Assembly (NCBI RefSeq): GCF_012849215.1
Contig: NZ_CP051682.1
Coordinates: forward strand, 4,216,001-4,280,000
Source of the DNA: Mucilaginibacter robiniae
GTDB taxonomy: Bacteria; Bacteroidota; Bacteroidia; Sphingobacteriales; Sphingobacteriaceae
Direction: 5' to 3'
DNA length: 64,000 nucleotides
Part shown: in pieces, positions 16,633 to 26,000 of the stretch
Layout: each line of letters starts with the position of its first letter
Position numbering within the stretch: the first letter of the stretch is position 1
The notes under the pieces: generated by a model
What the model was told of the DNA's origin: nothing
The model's database searches: none
The model's input: only the letters and a program-made list of their open reading frames with translations
Made by a program: the position numbers and the translations under genes

Positions 16633-18088
16633 CTGAGTTGGACTTTAGCCAAAAGGTTGAGCCTGCAACTGAAAGGAAGTTCGCATGTTTTATGAGTGAC
16701 GAAACTTTTAAGACATGACTTCATTGCCAGAAGCGGGCTCAAGGCCAATATTACCTTTTCGCCCTGTTTTTTCCAAACGCACATTTAGATTGTTGGAAGT
16801 ATTGTTGATGGGTGCCCTTTTGGCGAATGGCTCCCGGACGGTGTGTGCAGTGCTGCTTTACTGCGGCCTAAGTTCAGAAAACGCTTTCCATAAGTACCAC
16901 CGCTTTTTGAGCCGGGCCAGGTAAAGCGGGCTGAAAGCCTCCCGCATTTTGCTGACCTTTTTGATAGAAACCTTTTATAAAGTGGATGAACCGTTGGTCT
17001 TTGGTATAGACGAAACCATAGAGCGCAGGCGGGGCGCAAAGATCAAGGCTAAAGGCATCTACCGTGACCCGGTACGTTCTTCCCATTCACACTTTGTGAA
17101 ATGCAGCGGGCTGAGATGGATGTGCCTGATGTTGTTGACTGAAGTTCCCTGGGCTGCCCGCATCTGGGCTCTGCCTTTCCTCACGGCACTGGCTCCCTCA
17201 GAACGATACTGCAAGGAACAGCATGCCAAGCACAAGAAGATTACCGACTGGGCCAGGCAAATCATCGGGTTACTTGCCCGCTGGCTGCCCGGCAAAAAGC
17301 TGATTATTACCGCAGACAGCAGCTATTCAGCTTTAGAACTATTAGCTGCTATCAAGAGTAAGGTTACAATGATTACCCGCCTGCGGCTGGATGCAGCCCT
17401 ATACGAAAAAGTACCGGAAAGAAAGGCGGGCAGGTAGGCAGAAAACGCCTGAAAGGTGAGCGTCTGCCTACCTTGAAACAACAGGCAGACCGTACTAAAC
17501 TGAAGTGGCAGCAACTTATCATTCCGCAATGGTACGGGCAGAAAAACAAGAAAGTGGAACTGGCTACAGGTATGGTTATATGGTATCACAGCGGCATGGA
17601 GCCACTACCTGTCCGCTGGGTAATGCTGCGTGATCCTAGCGGAAAAGGTGAGCTGTCTGCCCTGCTAAGTACAGACCTTGCTTTAGACGAAGAGGATATA
17701 GTAAACTACTTTATCAAAAGATGGACAGTAGAGGTAACTTTTAAAGAAGTGCGTACCAACCTGGGTGTAGAAACCCAAAGGCAATGGTCTGATAAAGCGA
17801 TTGCCCGGACGACACCACTGCTCCTGAGCCTATTCAGCATCACCACCCTATGGGCCTATGAACTGAACAAAGCCGGAAAACTGGGTAAGGAAACAACAGC
17901 CTGGTACCAGAAGAAGCTACCCACCTTCGCAGACGCACTGGCGGCCGTGCGAAGCCGACTTTGGGCCAGCCACCCTTTTTGAACCTCTGGACAAGAGTAC
18001 CAAACAGATGAAAATGATACGCTAAGACTCCACTTCCTCATAGAAATACTTGCCCGTGCCGCTTGAGTTTGGCTAAAGTCCAGCTGAG
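16633..18088 (+). mobile_element. IS701/IS4-like insertion sequence, decayed
   Basis: Terminal inverted repeats of about 21 bp: CTGAGTTGGACTTTAGCC plus AAA at 16633-16653, and its complement with two mismatches at 18068-18088. The element is about 1456 bp. No target duplication is visible at either flank, in keeping with a deletion next to the insertion in the S41 gene. The single transposase gene is broken. Confidence 0.75.
16715..17982 (+). pseudogene. DDE transposase (IS701-like), nonsense and frameshift
   Basis: Three pieces read as one transposase: residues ending KYHRFLSRAR, then an in-frame TAA at 16922-16924; a middle piece with FGIDETIERRRG (first Asp) and ITADSSYS (second Asp); and, after a frameshift near 17425-17437, the last piece with RWTVEVTFKEVRTNLG (catalytic Glu) and TQRQWSDKAIARTTP. 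The last motif is typical of the DDE_5/IS701-like group. Restoring the frame after KAGQ gives VGRKRLKGERLPTLKQQ, which confirms a single indel. The element is probably immobile unless another copy supplies transposase. Confidence 0.8.
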
Positions 18089-18314
18089 AAACAAGCTAAA
18101 AAATAAATCCTTACGGATTTCCATTCCGAACATGAATTTTAGTTGTGCAAGTAATTAGCTCGCATTGTGTCCAGTCTTGGGGCGAAATATTAAAAAGGAA
18201 TTATTTCAACGGTTAGCTCCCCACACTGGGCAGAGCTCGACCAATTAATTTATAAGTCTACAGTACTTAAGTAAGTTTAATGTGATTGACCGAAGTTGAT
18301 AAATCAACCCTATT

Positions 18315-19952
18315 TTATTCTTTAATAATTTCCAAATTCCCCTGATTATCTGTTTTTCGAACAGCCCACCCCGGGTTTAATACCAGTTCGTAATTGGAGC
18401 CGGTGAGTTTATTACCTTCTATCTTAAGCGGTAATGAAAACCTGAAAACCATATTATCAAAACTGGCCAGTACGCCAGCTGGCTGGTCTTCGGTTCCTGT
18501 AGTCGTTGTTTTAAAGCTGCCGAAGTTTTTACCGTTGATGTCGGTACCCGTAATGGAGCCGTAAACCATGCCGATGCCTTCGAGTACCGTTGTACCGTAC
18601 ATGTCAAAAGAACGGTTGTAGTTAGGGTCTGCAAGCTTAACCCGCAGTACAGGCTTTTGAGTGAATTCTTGGGTTAAATAGTTTATCTTTTGATCTATGG
18701 CAGCCTTACGTTTTAATTCCTGATCATGAATATCAGTATATTTGTGCCGTTTCGCGGCTGGTTTAAAGGTCGCTGTGTCACTTGCAGAAATGCGTCCAAG
18801 ATTAGCCTGCCTAAAAATTGCCGTAAAATTGTACGCATGATTCAGCCCCGTACGCCAGTGAATGCCGAGATAATCAAAAAGCAAACCGTAAGCAGGGCCA
18901 GTCGCATAAGGAAAGGCCCGGGTGTAGGTCGGCGCCTGTTCACGGCTATTTAATTCTCTAATCGCAAGATCGTATTTGTTTCTATAGGCCGAAAGCACAA
19001 AGCCTGTATAGTTGGCCAAGCCTTCCGATGACTCAATCTCGATTTCATCCTTTGTTGACTGGGAGTGCTGCGACTGCCGAAGTGTTCGGAACAAGATAGC
19101 GTCGCGCAAATTTGCTGTAACAGAGTTTTTAGATTTACCTTTGTCTGCCATGGCCAATGCGTCGCGCAGCGCCTGGTATTCCAGCCGGAGCAGCTGTCGC
19201 GCTTCGTAGTCATCCAGGTAGTTAACCGGATTTCCATTGAGTGAAATATCATGTTGCTGTTTTAAGTGAAAGAGCTCGTGGATGATGGTGGCCGAACTGT
19301 CTGCCAGATAACTGGTCAGGATAACGGCATAGGACTTGCCCTGATAAACCTGCGGCGCATTGCTTTGGTTCAATTCGCGTTCACCGGCCTGAGCAATCCA
19401 GATGCCGCTGCTGTTTTGTGCGCCGGCCAAGGCTTCCATGCTGTACACCCGGTGTTGCGGGTCCAGCGCCAGCAGGCTGTCGCTCCAGAGCGGCTTACCC
19501 CATAAACGCCCATTGTCTTCCATCAGCAACGCTTTGGCCTGACTAAAAGCAGCCTTTACCTTGAGGGCATTCCGGCCGGGTTCGGTTCTTTGGTTTTCGG
19601 CTACTTTCTCCAGCAGTTTATTCCATTCCGGCAAACCATGCAAACTACTCAAGTCCGAATCAGTGCTGATACGGTTCAAACTGCTGAAGTATCGTTTTTC
19701 TGCCAGGATATGCAGTGCAGAAAGTGCTGCGTCCTGTTGCCCGTCAAGCGCGAGGATGCAGGCGCCATCATAAAGCTGTGTACTGGTTAACGCTTCTCCT
19801 TTAGCCGCAAAGTAGGGGTTGAACAACAAAGCAGCTGCATGGTAGTCCTTGCGCTGATAGGCTGCCATAGCCGTTTGATAGGGATTCGTTTGTGCCCACA
19901 AACGCATAACGGCTCCATTTAGTAAAACGAGAAGTAATAATGCTTTTTTCAT
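18315..19952 (-). CDS. Secreted protein with HExxH metallopeptidase-like motif
   Basis: 545 residues from the ATG at 19950-19952, giving signal peptide MKKALLLLVLLNGAVMRLWAQ. Residues about 20-110 look like TPR-type helical repeats (YQTAMAAYQRKDYHAAALLF). Mid-protein, TIIHELFHLKQQH is a zinc-binding HExxH, with ESSEGLANYTG about 85 residues later as a possible third ligand, a gluzincin-like pattern. The C-terminal 130 residues are beta-rich. The substrate is unknown. The gene is divergent from a histidine kinase/response-regulator pair (about 100 bp shared promoter region), so it is a likely target of that system; this is inference. Confidence 0.7.
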   Translation of the reverse strand: MKKALLLLVLLNGAVMRLWAQTNPYQTAMAAYQRKDYHAAALLFNPYFAAKGEALTSTQLYDGACILALDGQQDAALSALHILAEKRYFSSLNRISTDSDLSSLHGLPEWNKLLEKVAENQRTEPGRNALKVKAAFSQAKALLMEDNGRLWGKPLWSDSLLALDPQHRVYSMEALAGAQNSSGIWIAQAGERELNQSNAPQVYQGKSYAVILTSYLADSSATIIHELFHLKQQHDISLNGNPVNYLDDYEARQLLRLEYQALRDALAMADKGKSKNSVTANLRDAILFRTLRQSQHSQSTKDEIEIESSEGLANYTGFVLSAYRNKYDLAIRELNSREQAPTYTRAFPYATGPAYGLLFDYLGIHWRTGLNHAYNFTAIFRQANLGRISASDTATFKPAAKRHKYTDIHDQELKRKAAIDQKINYLTQEFTQKPVLRVKLADPNYNRSFDMYGTTVLEGIGMVYGSITGTDINGKNFGSFKTTTTGTEDQPAGVLASFDNMVFRFSLPLKIEGNKLTGSNYELVLNPGWAVRKTDNQGNLEIIKE

Positions 19953-20054
19953 ACGCTTCTTTTCTGCAAAGAGCGTCAAATGAAATCACACATCAGGCTA
20001 AATAAAGGTTAAAGCAAGGTTAAAAGCCGCGGATGTGTTTTCGTTTACCGAACC

Positions 20055-21464
20055 ATGCGGCTATCTTTAACCATGCGATTCAAGCTAAAGCTGCTGTTAC
20101 TGATTTGTGCTTGCGTACTGGTGCTTGCCGGGTTATGCTTTATCCAGTACCGGCTGGTACAGAACACCTACCGTCTGGAACAGGCGGATTATCTCGGCAA
20201 GGTAAAGTCCCGGTTGGCTGTGCTCACCCAAACATTATCTGACTCATTGAATCACCAGGTTATGGAGAAACTCCTTAGCAACGTAGAGGAGCAACTCGCC
20301 AGCGGCACAAAGCCAGCGCTCACAGGATTTCAGCAACAAACTAATCGCATCGGAGAAAAGTTTCGTAAGCCTATTATTCATGCGCTCAGAAACGATAGCC
20401 TGCTTTTTCAAACTGGTTACAACTTGGAGTACACGCAAGTCCTTCTTTATCAGAACTATCACATCGATACCCTGTGGCGAAGAGATGAACCGCCCCTCTT
20501 TTTAGCCGGTGGCGTGAAAAACAAACAAACGGGAGCATTTAATATTAGCGAGGGCCAGCAGCAAGCTGGTTTTGGATTAAAGCAAAACAAAGCACAGTCC
20601 GGTTACCGCCTGGCCGTTTGGACCAGAACGGATATAGATGCCACTGACTGGAAGCATATGGTACTGCGCCGAATGACAGCCATGCTGGTGGGTAGCGGAT
20701 TGTTAATTATTGCAGTATTGACGATTTTTGTACTGATTTTTACCACACTCCTTCGGCAGAAAAAGATTGCCGATGTAACCACGGATTTTGCTAATCACAT
20801 GACTCATGAGCTGAAAACGCCGCTCAGTGCTGCTGGGATAATCGTAAAATCGCTTCGTACGGCTGAAGCCAAACTGGATGAGGACTGGTACACCGAGCTA
20901 TTGGGCCAGCTGGATAATCAGCATAACAAAATTCGGAGACTAATGGATAGTGTGCTTACCAGTGCTATGGACCGTCCGCTGGGCATTCCTGAATTTCAGG
21001 CGGTTTGCCTGCTAACACTCCTTCAAGGATTGAAGGCAATGGCAATAGACGCTGATCGGGAGCTGCGCTTGAGCGGAACTACCAACATATCCATTCAAAC
21101 CGACCCGGATATGCTGACCGGCATTCTGGCCAACCTCCTGGATAATGCCTTTAAGTATACGCCTTCTGATACGCCGCTCATTCTGGAGTGCAAGATTGCT
21201 GAACCGCAAATCATAATCAGCCTCATTGATGAAGGTTCGGGGATTGCAAAACCTCATCAGCGCTACTTGTTTACCAAATTCTATCGTGTACCAGGCCCGG
21301 ATGGTGATCAGGTGCGCGGCTTAGGTCTTGGCCTTTACCTTTGCCGCTTGCAGGCTTTGCAACTTGGCGGCAAACTGTCTTACCTGCAAAATGCTGCTGG
21401 TGGCAGCATTTTTAGCCTAATCTTGCCTTATGAACCCAACACCGTTGCTTTTAGTCGAAGATGA
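20055..21464 (+). CDS. Sensor histidine kinase (OmpR-partner type)
   Basis: 469 residues. TM1 lies near residues 10-27 (LLLLICACVLVLAGLCFI), a periplasmic sensor region of about 180 residues follows, and TM2 is near 212-235. Cytoplasmic HisKA shows NHMTHELKTPLSAA with phospho-acceptor His251. HATPase_c shows the N box DNAFKYTP, DEGSGIA and GLGLGLYLCR. An ATG six codons in (20073) is an equally good start. The 3' end overlaps the response regulator by 35 bp, so the two are one operon. Bacteroidetes RprX/RprY-like pairs have this architecture; the signal is unknown. Confidence 0.92.
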   Translation: MRLSLTMRFKLKLLLLICACVLVLAGLCFIQYRLVQNTYRLEQADYLGKVKSRLAVLTQTLSDSLNHQVMEKLLSNVEEQLASGTKPALTGFQQQTNRIGEKFRKPIIHALRNDSLLFQTGYNLEYTQVLLYQNYHIDTLWRRDEPPLFLAGGVKNKQTGAFNISEGQQQAGFGLKQNKAQSGYRLAVWTRTDIDATDWKHMVLRRMTAMLVGSGLLIIAVLTIFVLIFTTLLRQKKIADVTTDFANHMTHELKTPLSAAGIIVKSLRTAEAKLDEDWYTELLGQLDNQHNKIRRLMDSVLTSAMDRPLGIPEFQAVCLLTLLQGLKAMAIDADRELRLSGTTNISIQTDPDMLTGILANLLDNAFKYTPSDTPLILECKIAEPQIIISLIDEGSGIAKPHQRYLFTKFYRVPGPDGDQVRGLGLGLYLCRLQALQLGGKLSYLQNAAGGSIFSLILPYEPNTVAFSRR

Positions 21465-22119
21465 TGCCGACCTCGGCCGCTTGCTCTGTAAGTACCTGCA
21501 GGTACAGGGACTACAAGTCTCCTTAGCTACGGACGGACAGTCTGCCCTAAGATTGCTCTCCCAGCAGTCTTTTGCTATCGTCGTCTTGGATGTTATGCTG
21601 CCTAAAAGCGATGGCTTTTCGCTTGCTGAAACGATCAAACGCCTTTATCCGGCCTTGCCCTTTCTGTTCCTCACTGCACGACGGGAAAGAGAAGATGTGC
21701 TCAGAGGGCTCACCCTTGGAGCGGATGACTACATGATTAAGCCATTTGACGCTGATGAACTGATACTGCGAGTGCAAAATATCTTGAGGCGCAATGCGTC
21801 AACCCCACAAGCTTCAAGCCTGATGGTCATTGGCAATTTCCGGTTCGAACCGGCACAACTACGATTATCCTCCCGATCACAATCAACTCTACTAACCAGA
21901 AAGGAGGCTGGCGTACTCGAATTACTGGCCAGGCAGGCAAACCGGATAGTTTACCGAAAGGATGTATTGGAATCAGTTTGGGGCAATGCCGATTATTTTA
22001 ATGGCAGAAGTCTCGACGTCTACGTTCGCCGGCTACGCAAGCTGCTTGCGAACGATCCGCAGTTAGCATTGGAAAGCGTACGCGGATCCGGCTTTATACT
22101 GCATATGCCGACAACCTGA
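21430..22119 (+). CDS. OmpR/PhoB-family response regulator
   Basis: 229 residues. The receiver domain has the acidic pair in LLLVEDDADLG, phospho-acceptor Asp54 (VVLDVMLP), Thr in FLTARRE and Lys in DDYMIKPFD. The C-terminal winged helix (about 135-227) shows LTRKEAGVLELLARQANRIVYRKDVLESVWG and SLDVYVRRLRKLL with VRGSGFIL. It is encoded within the tail of its kinase gene (35-bp overlap). Likely regulates itself and the divergent HExxH gene; not shown by any site I could identify. Confidence 0.94.
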   Translation: MNPTPLLLVEDDADLGRLLCKYLQVQGLQVSLATDGQSALRLLSQQSFAIVVLDVMLPKSDGFSLAETIKRLYPALPFLFLTARREREDVLRGLTLGADDYMIKPFDADELILRVQNILRRNASTPQASSLMVIGNFRFEPAQLRLSSRSQSTLLTRKEAGVLELLARQANRIVYRKDVLESVWGNADYFNGRSLDVYVRRLRKLLANDPQLALESVRGSGFILHMPTT

Positions 22120-22289
22120 AAGATTTAACTGCTTAAAACCTGCTTTAAAAAGCTATGACGGTAGAATTCTCCTATGGGAATGATGGTGTTATTGATAACG
22201 ATATGATGTTTATGTATCTGTTCAATTTTGTGAATGGCCACGGTTTAAGATTTGTGTACCTACATAGAGCAGCCATTAAGTAATGCGAA

Positions 22290-22703
22290 TCAGCTGAAGA
22301 AACCATCTTTACTCAGACTGGCTATTATATCATCAGCTATTTTTCCATCATCAATTTTAACTTTCTCAATATTACAAGTTTTAGGCAGATAATTATCTAA
22401 ATAAGCCTCAACTTCCGTTAGAAAACATAAAACGTAGTTATGAAGAAATCCTTTGTCTTCTAAATCTAATTTCCTATGTAATATACATGTCTTTTCCGCC
22501 AAGTACTTACAGGCTTGCTGCTCATTAGAAGCTATGAGGTAAATCCTTCTGATCGCCAACTTAAACTCATAAGCCTCTTCTACTAAAATGAATTTATATC
22601 CGAAATCGACCTTTTCGTCAATGGTTACTAAAGCTGATTGTTCAAATAAATTGGGAGTTATTGAAAGCTCAATAGTATGTAACGGTTTTACTGAACTGAT
22701 CAT
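22290..22703 (-). CDS. Hypothetical protein, 137 aa
   Basis: No family recognised. A soluble, mixed alpha/beta protein without signal peptide. It has two Cys in the helical part (EQQACKYLAEKTCILHRKL) and an acidic Asp-rich C-terminus. It stands alone, about 75 bp downstream of the next minus-strand gene. Codon use is like its AT-rich neighbours, so it is probably real, but nothing points to a role. Confidence 0.5.
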   Translation of the reverse strand: MISSVKPLHTIELSITPNLFEQSALVTIDEKVDFGYKFILVEEAYEFKLAIRRIYLIASNEQQACKYLAEKTCILHRKLDLEDKGFLHNYVLCFLTEVEAYLDNYLPKTCNIEKVKIDDGKIADDIIASLSKDGFFS

Positions 22704-22779
22704 TTTACTTAAGTTATGTATCGACGTGGCTTATGGCCAGAAAAATTGATTAGTCTCCTCAAACTCTGACCCTATTACT

Positions 22780-23652
22780 CTACTTTTTGTTAATTAAGCA
22801 TAGAAACATTTTATAAACTGTTTCGGAATCATTTACAATATCCTGATCAATGTAAAGCTGAAATCGTTTTATTGGTGAGGATTTTAGTATGGCAATATCT
22901 GCCGAGGTAAGTGTAATAAAACTTCTTCGCACGTATTCAGCTTTGCTATTGACAGTTGTAGTGACTTTAGCTAATGGTTTCTTAAGCCTCTTACCATTCT
23001 TCAAAATGACAATTGCTCCCTGTTCCGTTGCAAGGGGAATGTTTGAGGTTGTCTCTAACGCCATATAGTAATTTACTCCGGACTTTTTGATGTACTTAGT
23101 AAAGTCGACATGGTATGTTTCCGTAGGATCAAAAGGTGACTCATTTTCCCTATGATATATATATGCTGTTGTGTATTGCTTTGTATGACTAAATTCATCG
23201 TATGATTCATCAATCAAAGCGCATGGGTCAACAACTGGTTTAACTACCTTCTTTTTGGGAATAGGATTACCTTTGTCGTCACATAGAACCAGTTCCGACC
23301 AATTAGAGTTCATCTTGTAAAATATAATACCCGTTTCTCTGTTTTCCAGCTCTAGATAGGTATAGGCAGTGTCATTAGCTTCCTTTTTCTCACTCAAACA
23401 AACAAAAATTTTATTAATTAAACTGTCTCGATATGACCAAGGCTTATTACCGACTTGGTAGATGATATTATCTGGCCTATAGTCCCATTTAACGATATGT
23501 TTGAAAAAGTCCGTAACGATATTTACACTGTCCTTTAAATGACCGGCGTCCTTAACAAGAGTAAGCTTTTTACCAACATAGGGGCTTTCGTCACGCTGAG
23601 CGAAACTATTGGTAGAGATAATTATTAGCAGTGCAAGTAGAAAAAGTTTCAA
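22780..23652 (-). CDS. Hypothetical secreted protein, 290 aa
   Basis: Signal peptide MKLFLLALLIIISTNSFAQ. The mature protein is beta-rich, with no catalytic motif I recognise. It contains a basic linker PKKKVVKPVVDP in the middle, then a domain with YHVDFTKYIKKSGVNYYMALET. A typical lineage-specific exported protein in Sphingobacteriia cargo. Function unknown. Confidence 0.6.
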   Translation of the reverse strand: MKLFLLALLIIISTNSFAQRDESPYVGKKLTLVKDAGHLKDSVNIVTDFFKHIVKWDYRPDNIIYQVGNKPWSYRDSLINKIFVCLSEKKEANDTAYTYLELENRETGIIFYKMNSNWSELVLCDDKGNPIPKKKVVKPVVDPCALIDESYDEFSHTKQYTTAYIYHRENESPFDPTETYHVDFTKYIKKSGVNYYMALETTSNIPLATEQGAIVILKNGKRLKKPLAKVTTTVNSKAEYVRRSFITLTSADIAILKSSPIKRFQLYIDQDIVNDSETVYKMFLCLINKK

Positions 23653-23708
23653 ATGTTCAAGGTTAAAGGTTGTTAGATTGATTATGTCCTACAATTCACG
23701 AATAGTTA

Positions 23709-24116
23709 TTATTTGAATGGGTTTTTTATCGTAATTACGCCTTCAATTAGTTGACCGTCGCGCATATCTTCTGAATACAGGATAGAACAATTACTTTCAA
23801 TAGCCGCTGCAATTATCAGACTGTCGTAAAATGAAAAACCATATCGGTCGGCTACACGACAAGCTTGTAGGACAGTATTGCCAGAATTTACATGAACATC
23901 ATTATTTGCGCTGCATTCTTCTATGGCTTGAATAGCAACAGGATAGCTAAATTTAAATTTACGAGTTACAATATTGCAGAGCTCCTGTAGCACCTGTGTA
24001 CTTATAAAACTATTGTTTTTAATAACAAGCTGGCGAGCAATAGCCTGTTTTTCCGGTTCCGTGCTTGAATAGGTATATACAAGTATGTTGCTGTCTAAAA
24101 ATACTCTATCGTTCAT
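23709..24116 (-). CDS. PIN-domain toxin (VapC-like)
   Basis: 135 residues from the ATG at 24114-24116. The PIN active site shows FLDSNILVYTYS (first Asp with following Asn), TQVLQELCN (Glu), and a third acidic site in GFSFYDSLIIAAA, then ILYSEDMRDGQ. PIN toxins are Mg-dependent RNases that cut tRNA or rRNA. The start overlaps the end of the upstream antitoxin gene by 11 bp, normal for a type II toxin-antitoxin pair. A longer upstream frame would read through the antitoxin gene and is rejected. Confidence 0.88.
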   Translation of the reverse strand: MNDRVFLDSNILVYTYSSTEPEKQAIARQLVIKNNSFISTQVLQELCNIVTRKFKFSYPVAIQAIEECSANNDVHVNSGNTVLQACRVADRYGFSFYDSLIIAAAIESNCSILYSEDMRDGQLIEGVITIKNPFK

Positions 24117-24315
24117 TAGCCTCGTCGCGGTTAAACTTATAGTTCCGTGTGTCAAATGATAAAGCAGTAAAAGACACCTTCTTTTTAGCCGATTGATCTG
24201 TATTAATGCCCTCGTCTTTAGTGAAAGCAATCACCTCGATCTCTTTTCCGACATAACTCTGGGGAATCTCAAAAGATATAATCTGCTTGTTAGGAGTGAT
24301 GACAGTGCGTACCAT
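24106..24315 (-). CDS. Antitoxin of the PIN toxin
   Basis: 69 residues: MVRTVITPNKQIISFEIPQSYVGKEIEV forms a short beta-rich N-terminal domain that could dimerise or bind DNA, followed by a charged, flexible tail of the kind that covers a toxin active site. It directly precedes and overlaps the PIN gene. Family by context and size, similar to small DUF2683/AbrB-like antitoxins; not proven. Confidence 0.75.
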   Translation of the reverse strand: MVRTVITPNKQIISFEIPQSYVGKEIEVIAFTKDEGINTDQSAKKKVSFTALSFDTRNYKFNRDEANER

Positions 24316-24327
24316 TGTTCTGACTGT

Positions 24328-24723
24328 TTATTTTTGATTGTTTTTAAATAATTCGCTTTTCTCTTTTTCACTGGCAAGTAGACGTTCATAGAGCTTTTTA
24401 TTTTCTTCAATAACCTCCAGTAACTTATCCATCGGATTGAAGTTAAGTGTGCAATGGTTATTGACAGAGCCAGCATTGTCATGCAGCGTACTGGAAATTA
24501 TATTAATCACAGCATCGTCACTGAAATTTCTGATAGCTTCAGCCGTAACGCCTAAAGCCTGTGCGATTTTATTTAGCGTTTCACCTTCGACATGTTCACT
24601 TTGTTCAATCCTCGAAATAGATTGCTGGCTTACACCAAGGTCATTGGCTAACGCTTCTTGTTTTACGCCCCTCAACTCACGTATCCTGCTAATTTTCCTG
24701 CCAAGGTGCAAAGTCTCTGCCAT
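24328..24723 (-). CDS. XRE-family helix-turn-helix regulator
   Basis: 131 residues. HTH at about 8-60: ISRIRELRGVKQEALANDLG, then VSQQSISRIEQSEHVEGETLNKIAQALGV. A helical tail with a coiled-coil part follows (LLEVIEENKKLYERLLASEKEKSELF). It ends 12 bp before the antitoxin gene, so the order XRE, antitoxin, toxin forms one operon. It probably represses the operon, or is a third component. This DNA-binding/dimerising tail architecture is also common in stand-alone Bacteroidetes regulators. Confidence 0.85.
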   Translation of the reverse strand: MAETLHLGRKISRIRELRGVKQEALANDLGVSQQSISRIEQSEHVEGETLNKIAQALGVTAEAIRNFSDDAVINIISSTLHDNAGSVNNHCTLNFNPMDKLLEVIEENKKLYERLLASEKEKSELFKNNQK

Positions 24724-24810
24724 AATGATATGTTTTGTTATTGTAAATATACAAGCATTACACCGCTATCACAAAATTAGCAGCGTAGAAAACAGTCAAG
24801 CATAGATGTA

Positions 24811-24836
24811 AAAGCTTTGTTGAGTAACAAAACTTT
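24811..24836 (+). promoter_or_regulatory. Hairpin just upstream of IS110 gene 2
   Basis: TTTGTT (24816-24821), loop GAGT, AACAAA (24826-24831), extended by AAAG/CTTT with one mismatch. It ends about 7 bp before the transposase ATG. Might be a subterminal repeat of the element or limit read-through translation. Confidence 0.4.
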
Positions 24837-24842
24837 AAGATT

Positions 24843-25904
24843 ATGCAGACACCACAGTTATTTATCGGCATTGATGTGCACAAAAAAAGCTGGTCAGTGA
24901 GTATCCGCACTGATCTGTTTGAGCATAAAACGTTCAGTATGCCCTCCGAACCGGATAAGTTGATCGGGTATGTGAATGAGCACTTTAAAGGTTATCCTGT
25001 CCAGTGCTGCTACGAAGCCTCGTGCTGCGGCTTTGTGGCTTACCGCCGCTTAACTGAAGCCGGATGGAAGGCCAAGGTGCTCAATCCTGCGGATATACCG
25101 CAGAGCGCAAAAAACAAAGACCAGAAGAGTGACCGGGTGGATTGCAGAAACCTGGCCAAACAACTGCACTCGGGTCATTTGACAGGCATACATGTACCGG
25201 ATGAACAGCAGGAACAGCTGCGAAGCCTTTTCCGGCAGAAAAATAACCTGACCAAAGTCATGCGCAAACTTAAAGCACAGATCAAAGGAGAACTGCTATA
25301 CTATGGGGTCAAACTGCTATCAGCCTACGATAGATCAGCCTGGCCCTCTGCCATGATGACCTGGCTGAGCGATCTGGAGTGGAAATTCACTACGGGCCAC
25401 TATAGTATGCAAAGCAAGCTTCGCCACTTAGCGTTTGTTCGCCAGGAATGGTTAGCATCGAATACCGAGCTCAGAAAGTACGTTGATATTTGCTATCACC
25501 AGGACTACCGGCTGCTCATGACCATACCCGGAGTCGGACCTACGATTGCTATCAGTATCCTGGCCGAGCTGGGTGACATCAGAAGGTTTGACAAATTCGA
25601 TCAGCTCTCCAGCTTTGTAGGATTGGTGCCCAGCATTTACAGCAGTGGAGAAACCATGCAGGTCAGAGGATTGACCTACCGCAGCAAGGTGCTGGTTCGC
25701 AGTTACCTGATTGAAAGTGCATGGGTGTCGGTCAGACGCGATCCTTCGATGCAGGACTACTACCGGAGCCACGCAGGTAAGCAGCCCAATAAGATCATTG
25801 TCAAAGTAGCACACAAGCTGCTGCGAAGAATATGGCATGTGATCAGATCAGGGGAACCCTACCAGGTAGGTGTAGGAAAGGCAGAAGTACCCGTTCCTGA
25901 ATAG
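24843..25904 (+). CDS. IS110-family transposase, second type
   Basis: 353 residues: GIDVHKKSWSVSI (first Asp), CYEASCCGF (Glu) and SDRVDCRNLAKQL (Asp-Asp) form the RuvC-like DEDD set. The C-terminal part shows LLMTIPGVGPTIAISILAELGDI and LSSFVGLVPSIYSSG (Ser in SGE). It is only distantly similar to the copy at 6314-7324, so it is an independent insertion. It sits directly behind the toxin-antitoxin operon. The coding frame is intact. The noncoding DNA after its stop is rich in hairpins and repeats (see 25916-26127). In the IS1111 branch of this family the guide RNA is encoded downstream of the gene. Confidence 0.92.
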   Translation: MQTPQLFIGIDVHKKSWSVSIRTDLFEHKTFSMPSEPDKLIGYVNEHFKGYPVQCCYEASCCGFVAYRRLTEAGWKAKVLNPADIPQSAKNKDQKSDRVDCRNLAKQLHSGHLTGIHVPDEQQEQLRSLFRQKNNLTKVMRKLKAQIKGELLYYGVKLLSAYDRSAWPSAMMTWLSDLEWKFTTGHYSMQSKLRHLAFVRQEWLASNTELRKYVDICYHQDYRLLMTIPGVGPTIAISILAELGDIRRFDKFDQLSSFVGLVPSIYSSGETMQVRGLTYRSKVLVRSYLIESAWVSVRRDPSMQDYYRSHAGKQPNKIIVKVAHKLLRRIWHVIRSGEPYQVGVGKAEVPVPE

Positions 25905-25915
25905 CATGGCGTATA

Positions 25916-25963
25916 CGTGTTAGTATATGGAAAACTCTCCGAGTTTACACACATACTAACACG
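25916..25963 (+). other. Compound hairpin downstream of IS110 gene 2
   Basis: CGTGTTAGTAT (25916-25926) pairs perfectly with ATACTAACACG (25953-25963). Inside, AAACTC (25932-25937) pairs with GAGTTT (25941-25946). No T-run follows, so it is not a plain terminator. Fits a structured guide RNA or subterminal repeat of the IS. Confidence 0.55.
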
Positions 25964-26000
25964 GCAACCATAACAACAAACGTTTTCCCATTTGGCACTC

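Noticed and set aside
24788..24800. 13-bp word shared with 10201-10213 (GAAAACAGTCAAG)
   Set aside because: Matches of this length are expected by chance within 64 kb; no other shared context.
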